Assembly (NCBI GenBank): GCA_033439685.1
Contig: JAUEDM010000008.1
Span: 1,426,001 to 1,490,000 of the forward strand
From: Apodospora peruviana
Lineage: Eukaryota > Ascomycota > Sordariomycetes > Sordariales > Lasiosphaeriaceae
Reading direction: 5' to 3'
DNA length: 64,000 bases
The notes beneath the pieces are model-generated. The model was not told where the DNA came from. It saw nothing but the letters and a program-made list of their open reading frames with translations, and searched no databases. Shown here one piece after another: positions 34,721 through 45,380 of this stretch. Both the position numbers and the translations under genes were made by a program. Within the stretch, counting starts at the first letter, position 1; each line of letters begins with the position of its first letter.

Positions 34721-36114
34721 TTACGAGGACTTTGCTCCGTTAGTAGCCGCGGGTGTAGGCATTGCAATCGGTCCACCGGGGGAGTTAGGTAACCGCGCGG
34801 TCAAAACCTCGACTCCTGTCTCCGTAACCAATAACGTGTGTTCTGCGACGATGCGTTAGATATAAGGAACTTCCAGATCAGGCAACAGAAGTGCTTACCA
34901 AACTGAGCCGTCTTCTTTCCATCAATTGTGGTACTCGTCCAATTATCTGGCCAAGTCACGTCGCGGTATTTGCCCAAAGCAATCATAGGCTCAATCGTAA
35001 AGGTCATGCCTGGCTTGCACTCGCCGACGGCCTTGTTCTTGGCGTAATGTGGAATATTCGGTGGACAGTGGAAGATGGTGTTGATGCCGTGGCCCACGTA
35101 TGTGCGGATGACGCTGCAGTTCTGGGACTTGGCGTGCTTTTCGATGACATTTCCGAATTCTCGGAAGAGAGTGCCGGGTTTTACCAACTTGATGGCCTCC
35201 TCCAGGCACTGGCGAGCGGCTTCGGTTACACGGACCGTATCCGGGTCTGCCTTCGCCCTGTCGCCAACGTAGTATGTTTCGTTCAGATCGCCGTGGTAGC
35301 CCTCGTGGTATAGTGTCACGTCAAGGTTGACAATATCGCCATCGAGCAAAATGCGCTTGTCGGGAATGCCGTGGCAGATGACTTCGTTGACCGACGTGCA
35401 GACCGACTTGGGGAAGTGGTTATAGTTGAGGGGTGACGGGTAGGACTGTGCTATACGGTCAGCGCAAGGGACGTTCGTGGGGGACGAACCGAGTTAGGGG
35501 TTGTCCTACATTCCTCTCGATGCAAGCCTTGTGTACAATCTCATCGATCTCGTCTGTAGTAATCCCAGGCCTGATGGCGGCAGCGGCAATGTCGAGAACC
35601 TCGCGGGCTAGTCGACACACCTTCCGCATTCCCTCCTGACCTTTGGCGTCCAGCTGGGTAATCTTGTTTGCTCGAACCATTGATCGACCGGCTTTCGGGA
35701 TGCCATCTTCTGCGTAGTCTGGGTGCGGTATCGACTTGGGAACCTCGCGCTTCTCGGAGAGGGGGTAGACGGGCCGCAGGGGACCGGTGAAGGAGAAATT
35801 GGGGAATGGGTTGAAGAAGCCGGTTTCTGGATCAGGTTTAGAAACGACCTTTGGTGGGAAGAAATGGCTCAAAATACTGTTTTCTTGCTTGTGCATTGAC
35901 TTGTGGTTATTCTGTCGCAAAGAGAAGGTCAGTAATGGCAGGCGACGCCAAAGAACATTCTGCTACTTACCCAGTTCTTCTTGAAGCAGTCCTGCGAGCA
36001 AAAATAGCTGTCCTTAATATCTAGGCTCAAACACTTAGGGCACTGTAAAGAGCTGGCATCGTTGTCGCAGTCGGCGCCGAGGCACTTTCTCTTCGTGGGT
36101 GGTTCTCCGGCCAT
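34721..36114 (-). CDS. MAP1: Methionine aminopeptidase 1
   Basis: Removes the initiator Met from nascent chains; acts on ribosomes in the cytosol. The start ATG at 36114 gives MAGEPPTKRKCLGADCDN; the frame is open further upstream, but this start puts the zinc finger at the N-terminus as in type 1 eukaryotic enzymes. The finger reads CLGADC, LQCPKCLS, YFCSQDCF (zf-C6H2). Four or more exons. The catalytic pita-bread domain shows VCTSVNEVICHGIPD, DGDIVNLDVTLYHEGYHGD (two metal-binding Asp), TYVGHGINTIFH (His), MTFTIEPMI (Glu) and, after the last intron, QFEHTLLVTETGVE (Glu). All five metal ligands are present. The last exon ends at 34721 with a Pro/Ala-rich tail of about 20 residues. It is divergent from BNA4, with 528 bp between starts. 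Confidence 0.94.
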
Positions 36115-36642
36115 GGCGGCGCGCGGTGCTGGTTCTGTTAGAGGATTATTCGAGGCTGTGGAGGGGCAAGACAAAGGCGCGGGGATGTCGTCGTGAGACC
36201 GCTTCTGTGGCTGTCGAGTGCGGGCGCAAGGACTGTTGGTATTACTGCGAAAATAGATATCGCGACTCGAAAAACAGTTTATAGGTCGAGCTGTTTGGTC
36301 TGTAGGTACAGTATTTTCTTGCCGCCCGAGTTCTTGGTTCTGGGTTCTGGGCTCTGTTGAGCTTCCTTGACTCAGGTTGGCTGTTTGATTGTGGAATGTG
36401 GGCCGCCCAGGCACAAGATGCAGGGAATTTGAGTACGATGGCTTACGTAATACTTTGTCGAGGCAAAGGCGCATCGTCCGACATTAACCGCGCCTAACCT
36501 TACAGCCGATAACCTCATCAATTGTCCCGGCGAGTTCGGGAGGATCCGCCCCTGTGATGGATCATGATTAGCATCTCCACGAATGATGCATTCAACTGAA
36601 GTGGTTCGTTTATAAACAGCCCAAGAGAACCTGTGCCTTTCC
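36115..36642. promoter_or_regulatory. Shared divergent promoter of MAP1 and BNA4
   Basis: 528 bp separate the two opposite start codons. No gene fits between them, so both promoters and 5' leaders must lie here. I cannot point to a specific factor site with confidence. Confidence 0.55.
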
Positions 36643-38354
36643 ATGGCGCAAAGACAAAAAGTGGTAGTTGTGGGCGCTGGGCCAGTGGGTTCCCTGGCTG
36701 CTCTTTATGCAGCCAATCGAGGCCATGATGTGGAGGTCTACGAGCTTCGCAGTGGTTAGTGTCTGTCTCAGTCTCGGTCTTTGGGGTAAAACACTTACAC
36801 AATGGTCCATGGTAGATCTACGAGATCCATCCACGACTCCTCTCAACTTCACGAGGTCCATTAATTTGGCCCTCTCGGAGCGAGGCCTCAATGCCATGCG
36901 CAATGCCGGGCAACCCAAGCTCATCGACCATGTCATGGCCGCCACTCTACCTATGAGAGGCCGCATGATCCATGGGAAACGCCCAAATGGTGATTTGTAC
37001 GAGGAGTCTCAGGACTACGATGTGCATGGCAGGGTGAGTCATCATGGCTGTCTACCTTATGTACGCTAGCTGCTGGCTGACGAACAGCGCAGTCGATTCT
37101 CGCAATTGACCGAGGCGGTCTCAACAAACGACTTCTTGATATCCTCGAGGAGATACCCAACGTGACATTCTTTTTTAACCACAAACTCACAGGCGCAGAT
37201 TTTCGGAGGAACAAAGCCTGGTTCGAAGTTCGCAAGGAAGCTGGCGCAGAACAGTCCGGCCGCGAGATCGAGGTCGGCTTCGATCTCATGATCGGCGCTG
37301 ATGGTGCCCACTCGGCAGTCAGGTACCACATGATGAAGTATACTCGGATGGACTACAAGCAAGAGTATATCGATACTTTGTGGTGCGAGTTCCAGATTCA
37401 ACCCCAATCTCCCCAAGGTGGGATGTCAAAGTTCAAGATATCGCCGAACCATCTCCACATCTGGCCTGGCCGCGAGTTTATGTTCATTGCCATCCCCAGC
37501 GAGGTATGTTCTTGGTACCATGGGCATATGACACTGTGCTTCTTTCTAACATGAACTAGGATGGCTCATTCACATGCACCTTGTTCGCACCAGCTGCTGT
37601 TTATGAGCAACTTGAAGCCGACACCCAGGGAGGTCAGATCTCCAAGTTCTTCGACAGGAGTTTTCCGGGGGTCACATCCCTTATCCCGGCATCAGAGCTC
37701 GTAGCTTCTTTTCACCAGAACCCCCACCTCCCGCTCATCAACATCAAGTGCAAGCCCCACCACTACTCATCTTCCGTGGTCATCCTCGGAGACGCCGCTC
37801 ATGCCATGGTTCCCTTCTACGGTCAAGGTATGAACGCAGGGCTTGAAGATGTGCGCATCCTCTTTGGCATTCTCGACAAGCATGCCCTTATGGATGCTGC
37901 TAGTGCGCCAGAGGGCGAGATTGGTTTTTCAGCTGCTGCGAATAGTGCTGCTTCTCAGCGCGAACGCGCTCTTGCCGAGTATACCGCCGTCCGCATCCCA
38001 GATGCCCACGCCATCAATGACTTGGCGTTGCAGAACTACATCGAGATGCGAGCTTCCGTTTTGTCCCCTGTATACCGCCTCCGAAAGTTCCTCGAGGAGT
38101 CGCTGTCTGTCTATGTGCCGAGCCTAGGTTGGCAGACAAAGTATTCGCGCGTCTCTTTCGGAAACGAGCGGTACTCTGAGGTCGTGGCCAAGAGCCAACA
38201 TCAGGGCAAGGTGCTCGTACGTGGGCTTGTCGGCGCTGTTGGCCTGCCACTGTTATCTGGTGGAATATTCGTGTACTTTAGGTACAGGCGTGCGGTCGAA
38301 GCCGGCCTGCGAGAGCTACTGATGTCATTGGCTACGTTTGTGCAAAGGTCTTAA
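36643..38354 (+). CDS. BNA4: Kynurenine 3-monooxygenase
   Basis: FAD- and NADPH-dependent hydroxylase that makes 3-hydroxykynurenine on the tryptophan-to-NAD route, at the mitochondrial outer membrane. The ATG at 36643 gives MAQRQKVVVVGAGPVGSLAA, with the GxGxxG dinucleotide fold at the very N-terminus. About four exons, with junctions near 36755-36810, 37032-37090 and 37504-37560. Downstream motifs: NFTRSINLALSERGLNAMR (substrate-binding Arg and conserved RSINLALS), FDLMIGADGAHSAVR (the DG motif), and VVILGDAAHAMVPFYGQGMN (FAD ribityl-binding GD motif). The C-terminus after residue 440 has a hydrophobic span (GLVGAVGLPLLSGGIFVYF) flanked by Arg, as expected for the tail anchor. Stop at 38352-38354. 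No lesion seen. Confidence 0.94.
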
Positions 38355-38410
38355 TGCGTCTTCCAGATGACAAAGGCGGGCACTCCTATATTTCTTTCCC
38401 GTTGTAGTTA

Positions 38411-38535
38411 GTTGCTATTGTAAATATGATCAGAAACTGCTGTACACTGCCAGTGCATTATCTCACCTATAGTTCGTTGCTATTGTAAATATGATCAGAA
38501 ACCGCTGTACACTGCCAGTGCATTATCTCACCTAT
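38411..38535 (+). repeat. 65-bp tandem duplication downstream of BNA4
   Basis: Copy one spans 38411-38475 and copy two begins at 38476. The first 60 nt of each agree except for one T/C difference at the aaactgc/aaaccgc position. It starts about 55 bp after the BNA4 stop and so probably lies in its 3' untranslated region. Confidence 0.92.
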
Positions 38536-40238
38536 ATCGTTAGTGCTACTTGTCCTGTAAGTGTGAATTGGTGGTTCGATGTTGATGTGTAGGACATGTG
38601 TGCTAGAAGGGGCGACGGACAATCAAATTTCTCTCATCTGGGGCACAGTTCTGTTGTTTCATATGACTATGAACAACCGCTCGCTTTTTATTTTGGGGAG
38701 GATGATTTAACGACATTGACATGATCCAATCCGGTATGCCCCTTCCTTCGTACGCTCAGAGATGCCATTATAAGGAGGACTTTTACAAAGCACCCTGCCT
38801 TCATGTTAGGCCGAGGCACTCAGAACGCCGGGACGTGCTGTTTTTTCTTGCCATGAATTAACTAGATTCAAGTGATCACCCGGAACGTTTTGCGCTCGAC
38901 TGGATGGCATCAATGTATCGAGACAATGGGGTTGATACAGACCTACTACCATAACGAAGATCGTTAATAAATGTACCAAAGGTCTGATAGTTTGTTTGTC
39001 CTCGGAAAATGGGTCTGTCTGTAAACAGACCAAATCGACTCCAGGGAAGGGGCCCGTCGTTGCGCGGGTTAATAAGCCAAACATGATTGCAACGCGTGTC
39101 AACAGGCAATCAGCTGTGGCTGAAACTCGGGATGTCTATGCGAGGTTTGTATCATCTAGAACAGCATATTGGGATCCTAGCGGTACGTACACCTTGGAAA
39201 CCATCGGCCGAGTTAGAACGACTGAAGATTATCAACCTTTCTCACAAGGCCGCAACCTCTCCCGCACCCCAGACGGCCCATATGCTAGACCCTCACATTC
39301 GCAGTCAAGCATTGTCTGACGCACTCAGGATGTCCCAGGTTCCCGGTAACGGAAGAGGTCCGCGGCGTCTTGACCTGATGGTACGACGGGCAATTAGGTT
39401 GCTGTGCCGCCGTCCTGCGGCCGGCCACACCCTATTTTGACACAGTTTTCTCTACTACCAAGACAAATAACAAACATTACCAACCGCAAAGGTACGAATG
39501 GGGTTTATTAGTGAGTTTTACACGTGGCGTATGTGGCAGAGAGGGCCTAGTGACATCCAACAACGCCAAGAGCACCCCTGACATATACCCTTTTTTGTCG
39601 AGACCTGATTGATCACCGTCTAGCCGTGATGTCGTACAGCGGACGCAAACGTCTCTAAACGTGTTCTAAGCCTGCGATCATGACCATATTTCCGAGCACT
39701 GTTAGCTTAGACTAGGAGGAAATCACGTCTAGTAATCGAACCGGGGCACAGAAGACTGCTGCAAATGGTCGAATTTCAAACGCAAGACTGTAGGGTTGGG
39801 TATATAGTAAGAATTAGTGAGGAAAGTCACATATAAAAGGTCCAGTTCCTCATGACAGATATTTTGTTTGTCTTCTATCATCATCTCAACAAGGAGTTCT
39901 CTGGCAGTTCTCCCGAGTTCGTCTTGACACACTTGTATAATCAAACCACTCGTTGATTCCAAGTCCAACATCCCCTCGGCTGAGCCACACTTTCTCTTCC
40001 ACACGTTATAAGAACCCATACACTCGATATACTCAATTATCTTCTCGTTTTTCAAGCCAAACCACCCATTCATCTCAACATGAGGCATAATACCCCCTCG
40101 CTCGCTGAGCTCCTGGCCAGCGGGCTCATCGCTGCCGTCGGGGTGGCTGGCTTCACGGGCCCAGCAACACACCAACTCTCCGTTCGTTATGCTGTCAGTC
40201 ATGATCTATGTGCAACGAGATGTTTATGAGTCGTCCTA
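38536..40238. other. Gene-poor spacer
   Basis: 1.7 kb between BNA4 and the repeat-protein gene. It contains one marginal ORF on the minus strand (listed separately) and otherwise only short unrecognised ORFs. Confidence 0.5.
39729..40202 (-). CDS. Marginal hypothetical ORF, 157 codons
   Basis: A single open frame from the ATG at 40202 to the stop at 39729. Its composition is protein-like: an acidic helical segment (ELLVEMMIEDKQNICHEELD), no low complexity and no long stop-free antisense partner. I recognise no family. Its start lies 36 bp from the divergent repeat-protein start, which leaves little room for two promoters. It may be a chance ORF or the antisense of a longer 5' exon of the neighbour. 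Confidence 0.25.
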   Translation of the reverse strand: MTDSITNGELVCCWAREASHPDGSDEPAGQELSERGGIMPHVEMNGWFGLKNEKIIEYIECMGSYNVWKRKCGSAEGMLDLESTSGLIIQVCQDELGRTARELLVEMMIEDKQNICHEELDLLYVTFLTNSYYIPNPTVLRLKFDHLQQSSVPRFDY

Positions 40239-42314
40239 ATGACTAACGTACTTGTAAAGGGAGCTCTGGTCGCAGCCCTCGCTGCACCTGCACTCGCCGC
40301 CCCGGCCCCGATCCCACAGGCTGCCTCGAGCGGTGTCGTTTTTGCCTCAAGCTCAGTTGCTGTACGGCCGGCCTCGAGCGTTTTGCTCCCACCAGTCTCC
40401 AGCGCTATCGTTGTTCCTCCAGCCTTGTCCAGCGTTGCTGCGCCGCCAGCTTCGAGCAGCATCGCCTTCAAGAGAACTCCCCAGCAGAGTAGTATTACGC
40501 TGCCCTCAGCGCCCGTGGAAACGGCGCCCGTTGAGAGTAGTATCGCGGTGCCCTCAGCTCCCGTGGAAACGGCGCCCGTTGAGAGCAGTATCGCGGTGCC
40601 ATCAGCTCCCGTGGAAACGGCGCCCGTTGAGAGCAGTATCGCGGTGCCATCAGCTCCCGTGGAAACGGCTCCCGTTGAGAGCAGTATCGCGGTGCCATCA
40701 GCTCCCGTGGAAACGGCTCCCGTTGAGAGCAGTATCGTGGTGCCCTCAGCTCCCGTGGAAACAGCTCCCGTTGAGAGCAGTATCGCGGTGCCATCAGCTC
40801 CCGTGGAAACGGCTCCCGTTGAGAGCAGTATCGTGGTGCCCTCAGCTCCCGTGGAAACGGCTCCCGTTGAGAGCAGTATCGCGGTGCCATCAGCTCCCGT
40901 GGAAACAGCTCCCGTTGAGAGCAGTATCGCGGTGCCCTCAGCTCCCGTGGAAACGGCGCCCGTTGAGAGCAGTATTGCGGTGCCCTCAGCGCCCGTGGAA
41001 ACGGCGCCCGTTGAGAGCAGTATCGCGGTGCCCTCAGCTCCCGTGGAAACGGCTCCCGTTGAGAGCAGTATCGCGGTGCCCTCAGCTCCCGTGGAAACGG
41101 TGCCCGTTGAGAGCAGTATTGCGGTGCCCTCAGCGCCCGTGGAAACGGCGCCCGTTGAGAGCAGTATCGCGGTGCCCTCAGCTCCCGTGGAAACGGCTCC
41201 CGTTGAGAGCAGTATCGCGGTGCCCTCAGCTCCCGTGGAAACGGCGCCCGTTGAAAGCAATATTGTGGTGCCCTCAATTTCCGTTGAGAGCTTTTCTGCT
41301 GTGGCCCGGAGAGCTCCCCAGGAAATTGTCCAGCCTATCACTGAAGTGCCCGTTGAGACCGTCCAACCCATCGGCACCGTGGTTGTTGAGACCGCCCAGC
41401 CTGTCGAAACCCAAATCGTCGAGAACGTTGTCCAGCCCATCGAGACAGGGTCCTTCACTCCGTCGACCACTCTACTCGTGAAAGTCCGACGCACCCCTCG
41501 GGCCGTCCAAGCCAGTAAAAGACAAGCGGGTAAGTCGGGTGGCGACGACGCACCGCCGGCTGATGGAGACTCAGAAACCGATCAGACCGGCGAAACAGAC
41601 TCAGAATCTCCGGATTCAGATGAAACCGAACAGACCGACCAATCAGACTCAGAACCAGCATCAGGAGGCGGTGATGACGGCAGCAGCACTGACTCTTCAG
41701 AGTTCTTGCCGCTAGTCGGATCAGGAAGCTCTCTCGCGGGTCGTCAGGCCAGCAGTGGCGGGGGTTCCTCTCTCGCACCGCCTTCAACAGAACCCGATAC
41801 ACTACCACCATCTGGCGGTGGAGGGACTTCGCTGGCACCGCCGCCGACGGAACCAGACACCGCACCACAAAACAACGGGGGCAGCAGCGTCGCCGACCCT
41901 CCCTCTTCTTCGCCGGGCCAGTCAGGAGGATTTCTCGCGATTCCGCGCCGTCAAATAAGCAGCGGGGCCGGTTCGTCGAGTTCTGGACTTGTCGGCGGTT
42001 CCCTCAGTGGTCTCGGTGGGAGTAGTAGTTTCAAGGGAACGGTTCCTCCGGATAGTCCTCCTCAGCCTCCGGCTGTTGGGGGGTTACAGGGCGCCAATTT
42101 GACCCCAGGCGGTGGGAACGGAGCGGGTGGCGTGGGACTGATTGGGAGATTGATTGTGCGGGTCTTTACGACGCCGCCGTCACCGCGAGGAGCAGCGAGT
42201 GTTGTTTATGGAAGAGGTGATAATGAGACTGCTCCTGGGAACGAGACGAAACCGGACATCAAGAGATTTGCTGAGAGGCGGAGACAGCAGGGTGCGAAGT
42301 TGAGGTACTACTAG
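40239..42314 (+). CDS. Secreted low-complexity protein with sixteen 16-residue repeats
   Basis: One open frame of 691 codons. From the ATG at 40239 the N-terminus MTNVLVKGALVAALAAPALA reads as a signal peptide with cleavage near ALA-AP. A branch-point-like GACTAAC followed by an AAG just inside this ORF leaves open a 5' exon with an upstream start. Residues 92-346 hold about 16 copies of APVETAPVESSIAVPS, coded by 48-bp units, with a few IVV and VETV variants. The tail is acidic (DGDSETDQTGETDSES), then Gly/Ser/Pro-rich. Dibasic sites stand at region boundaries: FKRTPQQ (78-79), ARRAPQE, VRRTPRA, SKRQAGK and PRRQISS, typical kexin targets. Function unknown; a cell-wall or secreted surface protein is the simplest inference. 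No GPI-type hydrophobic C-terminus is seen. Confidence 0.8.
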   Translation: MTNVLVKGALVAALAAPALAAPAPIPQAASSGVVFASSSVAVRPASSVLLPPVSSAIVVPPALSSVAAPPASSSIAFKRTPQQSSITLPSAPVETAPVESSIAVPSAPVETAPVESSIAVPSAPVETAPVESSIAVPSAPVETAPVESSIAVPSAPVETAPVESSIVVPSAPVETAPVESSIAVPSAPVETAPVESSIVVPSAPVETAPVESSIAVPSAPVETAPVESSIAVPSAPVETAPVESSIAVPSAPVETAPVESSIAVPSAPVETAPVESSIAVPSAPVETVPVESSIAVPSAPVETAPVESSIAVPSAPVETAPVESSIAVPSAPVETAPVESNIVVPSISVESFSAVARRAPQEIVQPITEVPVETVQPIGTVVVETAQPVETQIVENVVQPIETGSFTPSTTLLVKVRRTPRAVQASKRQAGKSGGDDAPPADGDSETDQTGETDSESPDSDETEQTDQSDSEPASGGGDDGSSTDSSEFLPLVGSGSSLAGRQASSGGGSSLAPPSTEPDTLPPSGGGGTSLAPPPTEPDTAPQNNGGSSVADPPSSSPGQSGGFLAIPRRQISSGAGSSSSGLVGGSLSGLGGSSSFKGTVPPDSPPQPPAVGGLQGANLTPGGGNGAGGVGLIGRLIVRVFTTPPSPRGAASVVYGRGDNETAPGNETKPDIKRFAERRRQQGAKLRYY
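40513..41276. repeat. 48-bp coding minisatellite, about 16 copies
   Basis: Tandem 48-bp units, each encoding 16 residues, with a few scattered third-position and A/C, C/T differences (cgcccg/ctcccg, gcggtgcc[ac]tca). Because the unit length is a multiple of three and lacks stops in other frames, several alternative frames on both strands also remain open across the array, for example 40199-41494 on the minus strand. Confidence 0.95.
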
Positions 42315-42978
42315 TTATTAAGACGACGTGAGGTGGACGGTTTTTGAGTCAGGGTTTTGGAAAAAATGAGATGTCTGAATATCTCAATCTTTTATTGTGT
42401 GCTAATCATTTTGAGCTTGTAGCTGAATGTTTAGACGTTTGCGGAGATACTAGTTGATCATTGGTACTCATCGCTCTACTAGTAGTAGAGAGAGTTCAGA
42501 GTACATTGTTCGGATGAGGTGGTAATATTTCAAGTGTCTGTGTCTCGAACACATTATATACGGGGACAAGAATATGAGGAGAGAAAAAAGTTAAAGAAAA
42601 GAAACAGAAGAGCTAGCAAAAGGGCGGAATGGGGGAATCTTACAACAGGAACATGTAAAACAAGGATTTGCAGAAACTGTCATACAGGCGTATGAATGGG
42701 AACAATCATTAGCACACATTTTGTTTTTTTTTAGTTCTTTCAATAATAAACCAGCTCAATGCTATACGCATCACACTCTTCGGGCTTCCAACGAAGCAGG
42801 CCTAATCGACCTTGTGGATAGACGCGGATGCATGAGCATAGTAGCGCGGAACTATTTGAATTTGCGTGTATATGGTTGGTTGACAGCTTCGCCGGGGTTC
42901 GGTCATATTTTCCCGCATGCGGAGGCATGCCACGATTACCCTTCTTGACAGTCCAACTCCTCAGTAGGGACCTTATTC
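42315..42978. other. Intergenic
   Basis: 664 bp between the repeat-protein gene and the HET gene. It includes A-rich runs near 42590-42620 and a T9 tract near 42724. No gene recognised. Confidence 0.6.
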
Positions 42979-44670
42979 ATGGCTGAGAACATGGCTCTCA
43001 ACTTTCAATACACCCCGTTCGATCACCCAAGCGAACAAATACGACTCCTTAGAATTCAGGCCGGATCGCCGGACTCGTCTATGCAATGCAGCCTCACGAT
43101 CGTGTCCCTGAAGCCGCATCCGCCGCCGTACGTGGCGATCTCGTACACATGGGGTCCTCCAACCCCAACCACCACTATCAGTATAGATGAACAGCCCATG
43201 GTTGTCCGCCAAAGCTGCGTCGAAACTCTTCGCATGATGCGCTTGCACCACATCGACGTCCCAGTGTGGATCGACGCCATCTGTATCAACCAGACAGACA
43301 CGAGAGAGAAGAGCATCCAGGTCGGAATGATGGGTTCCATATACCACAGCGCCGCATTCGTTGCGGCCTGTCTGCAGTGCGGTGACAGCCTCTCCATGAT
43401 GCGGAACCTATACCCTCTGGTCACGAGCACGCTCAAAGATGGTTACGAGCAAAACGTCTTTGAGCGCTGGCAGACAGCTGTCCACGCAATCTTGGGAAAC
43501 GCGTACTTCACTCGTTTGTGGATCGTGCAGGAAATCGGACTCGCGCGGGACTTGCGCTTGTATAGTGGCGAAGACGTACTGGACTGGTCGGAGCTGGAGA
43601 CGCAGGCAATGGACTGGCGCGGCAAGATGATGTCGCTGAACCGTTATCCAGATGGTCCCGATCCCGAGCGAGCATTCAAGGAGTTGTCCGATACACAGAC
43701 CCAGATGGGAACTCACAAGACCTATGCATATCAGAAGCGGGACAAGACGCTCACGCTGACGGGTCTGATGTCCAGCCATCTCAAGCGGGGGTGCGAGAAC
43801 CCGAGGGACAAGATCTATGCCATTCTGCCCATGCTGGAGCACGCCGGCGGGTTTGACTCTCACAATATCCAGCCAGACTATGACAAGTCTCCGTGGGAGG
43901 TGCTCTGGACGTATGTGAGGACGATCAGATTTCCAAAAGAGCCCGAACGGAGAAAGAACTCGATATCAACTGGGTTTGAGCTGTGGACTAGCCTCAAGAC
44001 GTTCGAGGATCTGGTGGAGTGCTTCCGCGTATCAGCTAGTGAGACTGCGTCCTTTCTACAGGCAAGGAGCTCCGTCGTTTGTACCCATCTGCCGAACTAC
44101 ATCGAGACGCACTTTGTGGGTTATGCTCTGCGAATCTGTTGCACAGATGGCAGTGCATACAGGAGCTTGGTCCGGGACAATGAGGACCTGCGGAGACTGG
44201 AGCCCAAACCGCTCTTCCTCGCTGTTTGGCCCGGTTTGCCAGCTGCGGTATTCAGCATCGGACCTGCGGTCTTTAATAATCTGGAAGCCCTCATGATTGG
44301 CGGATACTACCCCTGCCATGGCGAAGTGAATGCTCTCTCGAAACTTCCGGAGCGGTGCGACTGTCGTCGTTCATCTTGTCCAGCAAAGCGTTCGAAGCGA
44401 GAAATATGTATGTCACTCCGTATCGTGGGTGATTAGCAGGGGTTTGGCTGTGAACTTTATTGACAGATCTTTCCAGACATGCACCCAGAAGACCTCCTGG
44501 CGATGGTGTTACTCGTTCGAGACTCGTCGGGCAGCGTCGAGATGTTTGCTGAGTCCTTCGTCCGGATGTGGGAGCCGCAACAGAGGGATCAGAAACCGCC
44601 ACATCGTCTGGAGGTCTCGGTATCGAGTTCATTGGCGAGCTTCGTGCGATCGTTCCGTCGATGTGCGTGA
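42979..44670 (+). CDS. HET-domain (heterokaryon incompatibility) protein
   Basis: Two exons, 42979-44407 and 44477-44670, joined by a GTATGT...CAG intron that keeps the frame (junction KREI-Y-MHPEDLL), give 540 residues. The HET domain is at about 50-200 with its three landmark blocks: YVAISYTWGPP, VWIDAICINQTDTREKSIQV followed by MMGSIYHSA, and YFTRLWIVQEIGLAR. The remainder is helical without a recognisable NACHT, ankyrin or WD part, as in many stand-alone HET genes. These proteins trigger cell death after fusion of unlike hyphae when paired with a partner; the partner of this one is unknown. It is intact, unlike its downstream neighbour. Without splicing the ORF stops at 44436, which would remove the last 60 or so residues. 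Confidence 0.9.
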
Positions 44671-45380
44671 AACTGACATGTCCAACTATCAGTCATGTCA
44701 GTGTCCGTCTCCGTTAGTGTATGTGGATTGGTCAGGAATGGGCGCCGGCGGCAACTGTTTGTGGCTCAGACCGGCGGCCAGCCGAACTTTGATGCGACCG
44801 GATGAAAGTTTGCCTCAGCCCACGGAAGCCTGTTGGAAGAAATAGGTAACTTTTGAGACCTGATTGAATGAACATCACTGTTGGAAAGTGTGGGTCCGTT
44901 TCCTGAGACGCCAAAAATATTGGTTTGCAGTGTGCGCTCGACTCTTTGAGTCTGTTCTTAATCCAAATCGACCTCTCAAAGGCAAAACACATCTCAAGGC
45001 TGCCGGCCACCCACACAAGTAGAGGCAAATGCTTTTTAGCGTCGTAGGCCTCTTGCGTCGTTTCCCGTTTCCCCGTCGACGCGCCAAACGAAGAAAGAGC
45101 GAAAAAGAGGAAAAAGAAAAGAAAGGAAAGAGTGGCTTGTACCCGCAAACGCGACACTTCCCAAATTTGTCGGGCTAGCAAGAAGCAACGCCCAACGAGA
45201 GTCAAATCACGGAAGGCATGACGAGACAAGGACTCCGACTCCGCCGACCCGTCCGACTCTTTCGAGGTCATCTTGCTCTTTTCCAGTTACAGTATTACCA
45301 TACTCTACCTGGTCCATCTACAGTATTACCCAATAATACATTACCTACCATCTACAAGTCTCCTAACCACGCTGCACGCC
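44671..45380. other. Intergenic
   Basis: 710 bp between the HET gene and the giant DUF6606/DUF3638 pseudogene, probably its former promoter. Purine-rich near 45085-45135. No gene recognised. Confidence 0.6.

Noticed and set aside
39728..39750. GGTTCGATTAC-like tRNA T-loop on the minus strand
   Set aside because: The last bases depart from the B-box consensus and no cloverleaf can be drawn around it.
40199..41494. 431-codon ORF on the minus strand over the repeat array
   Set aside because: It exists because the 48-bp unit has no stop in that frame. The plus-strand frame has a signal peptide, dibasic sites and a long non-repeat tail, so it is the coding one.
27455..44670. Possible biosynthetic or catabolic gene cluster
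   Set aside because: The genes (permease, splicing factor, cornichon, aminopeptidase, KMO, repeat protein, HET) have unrelated roles, and no synthase, tailoring set or pathway regulator is present.
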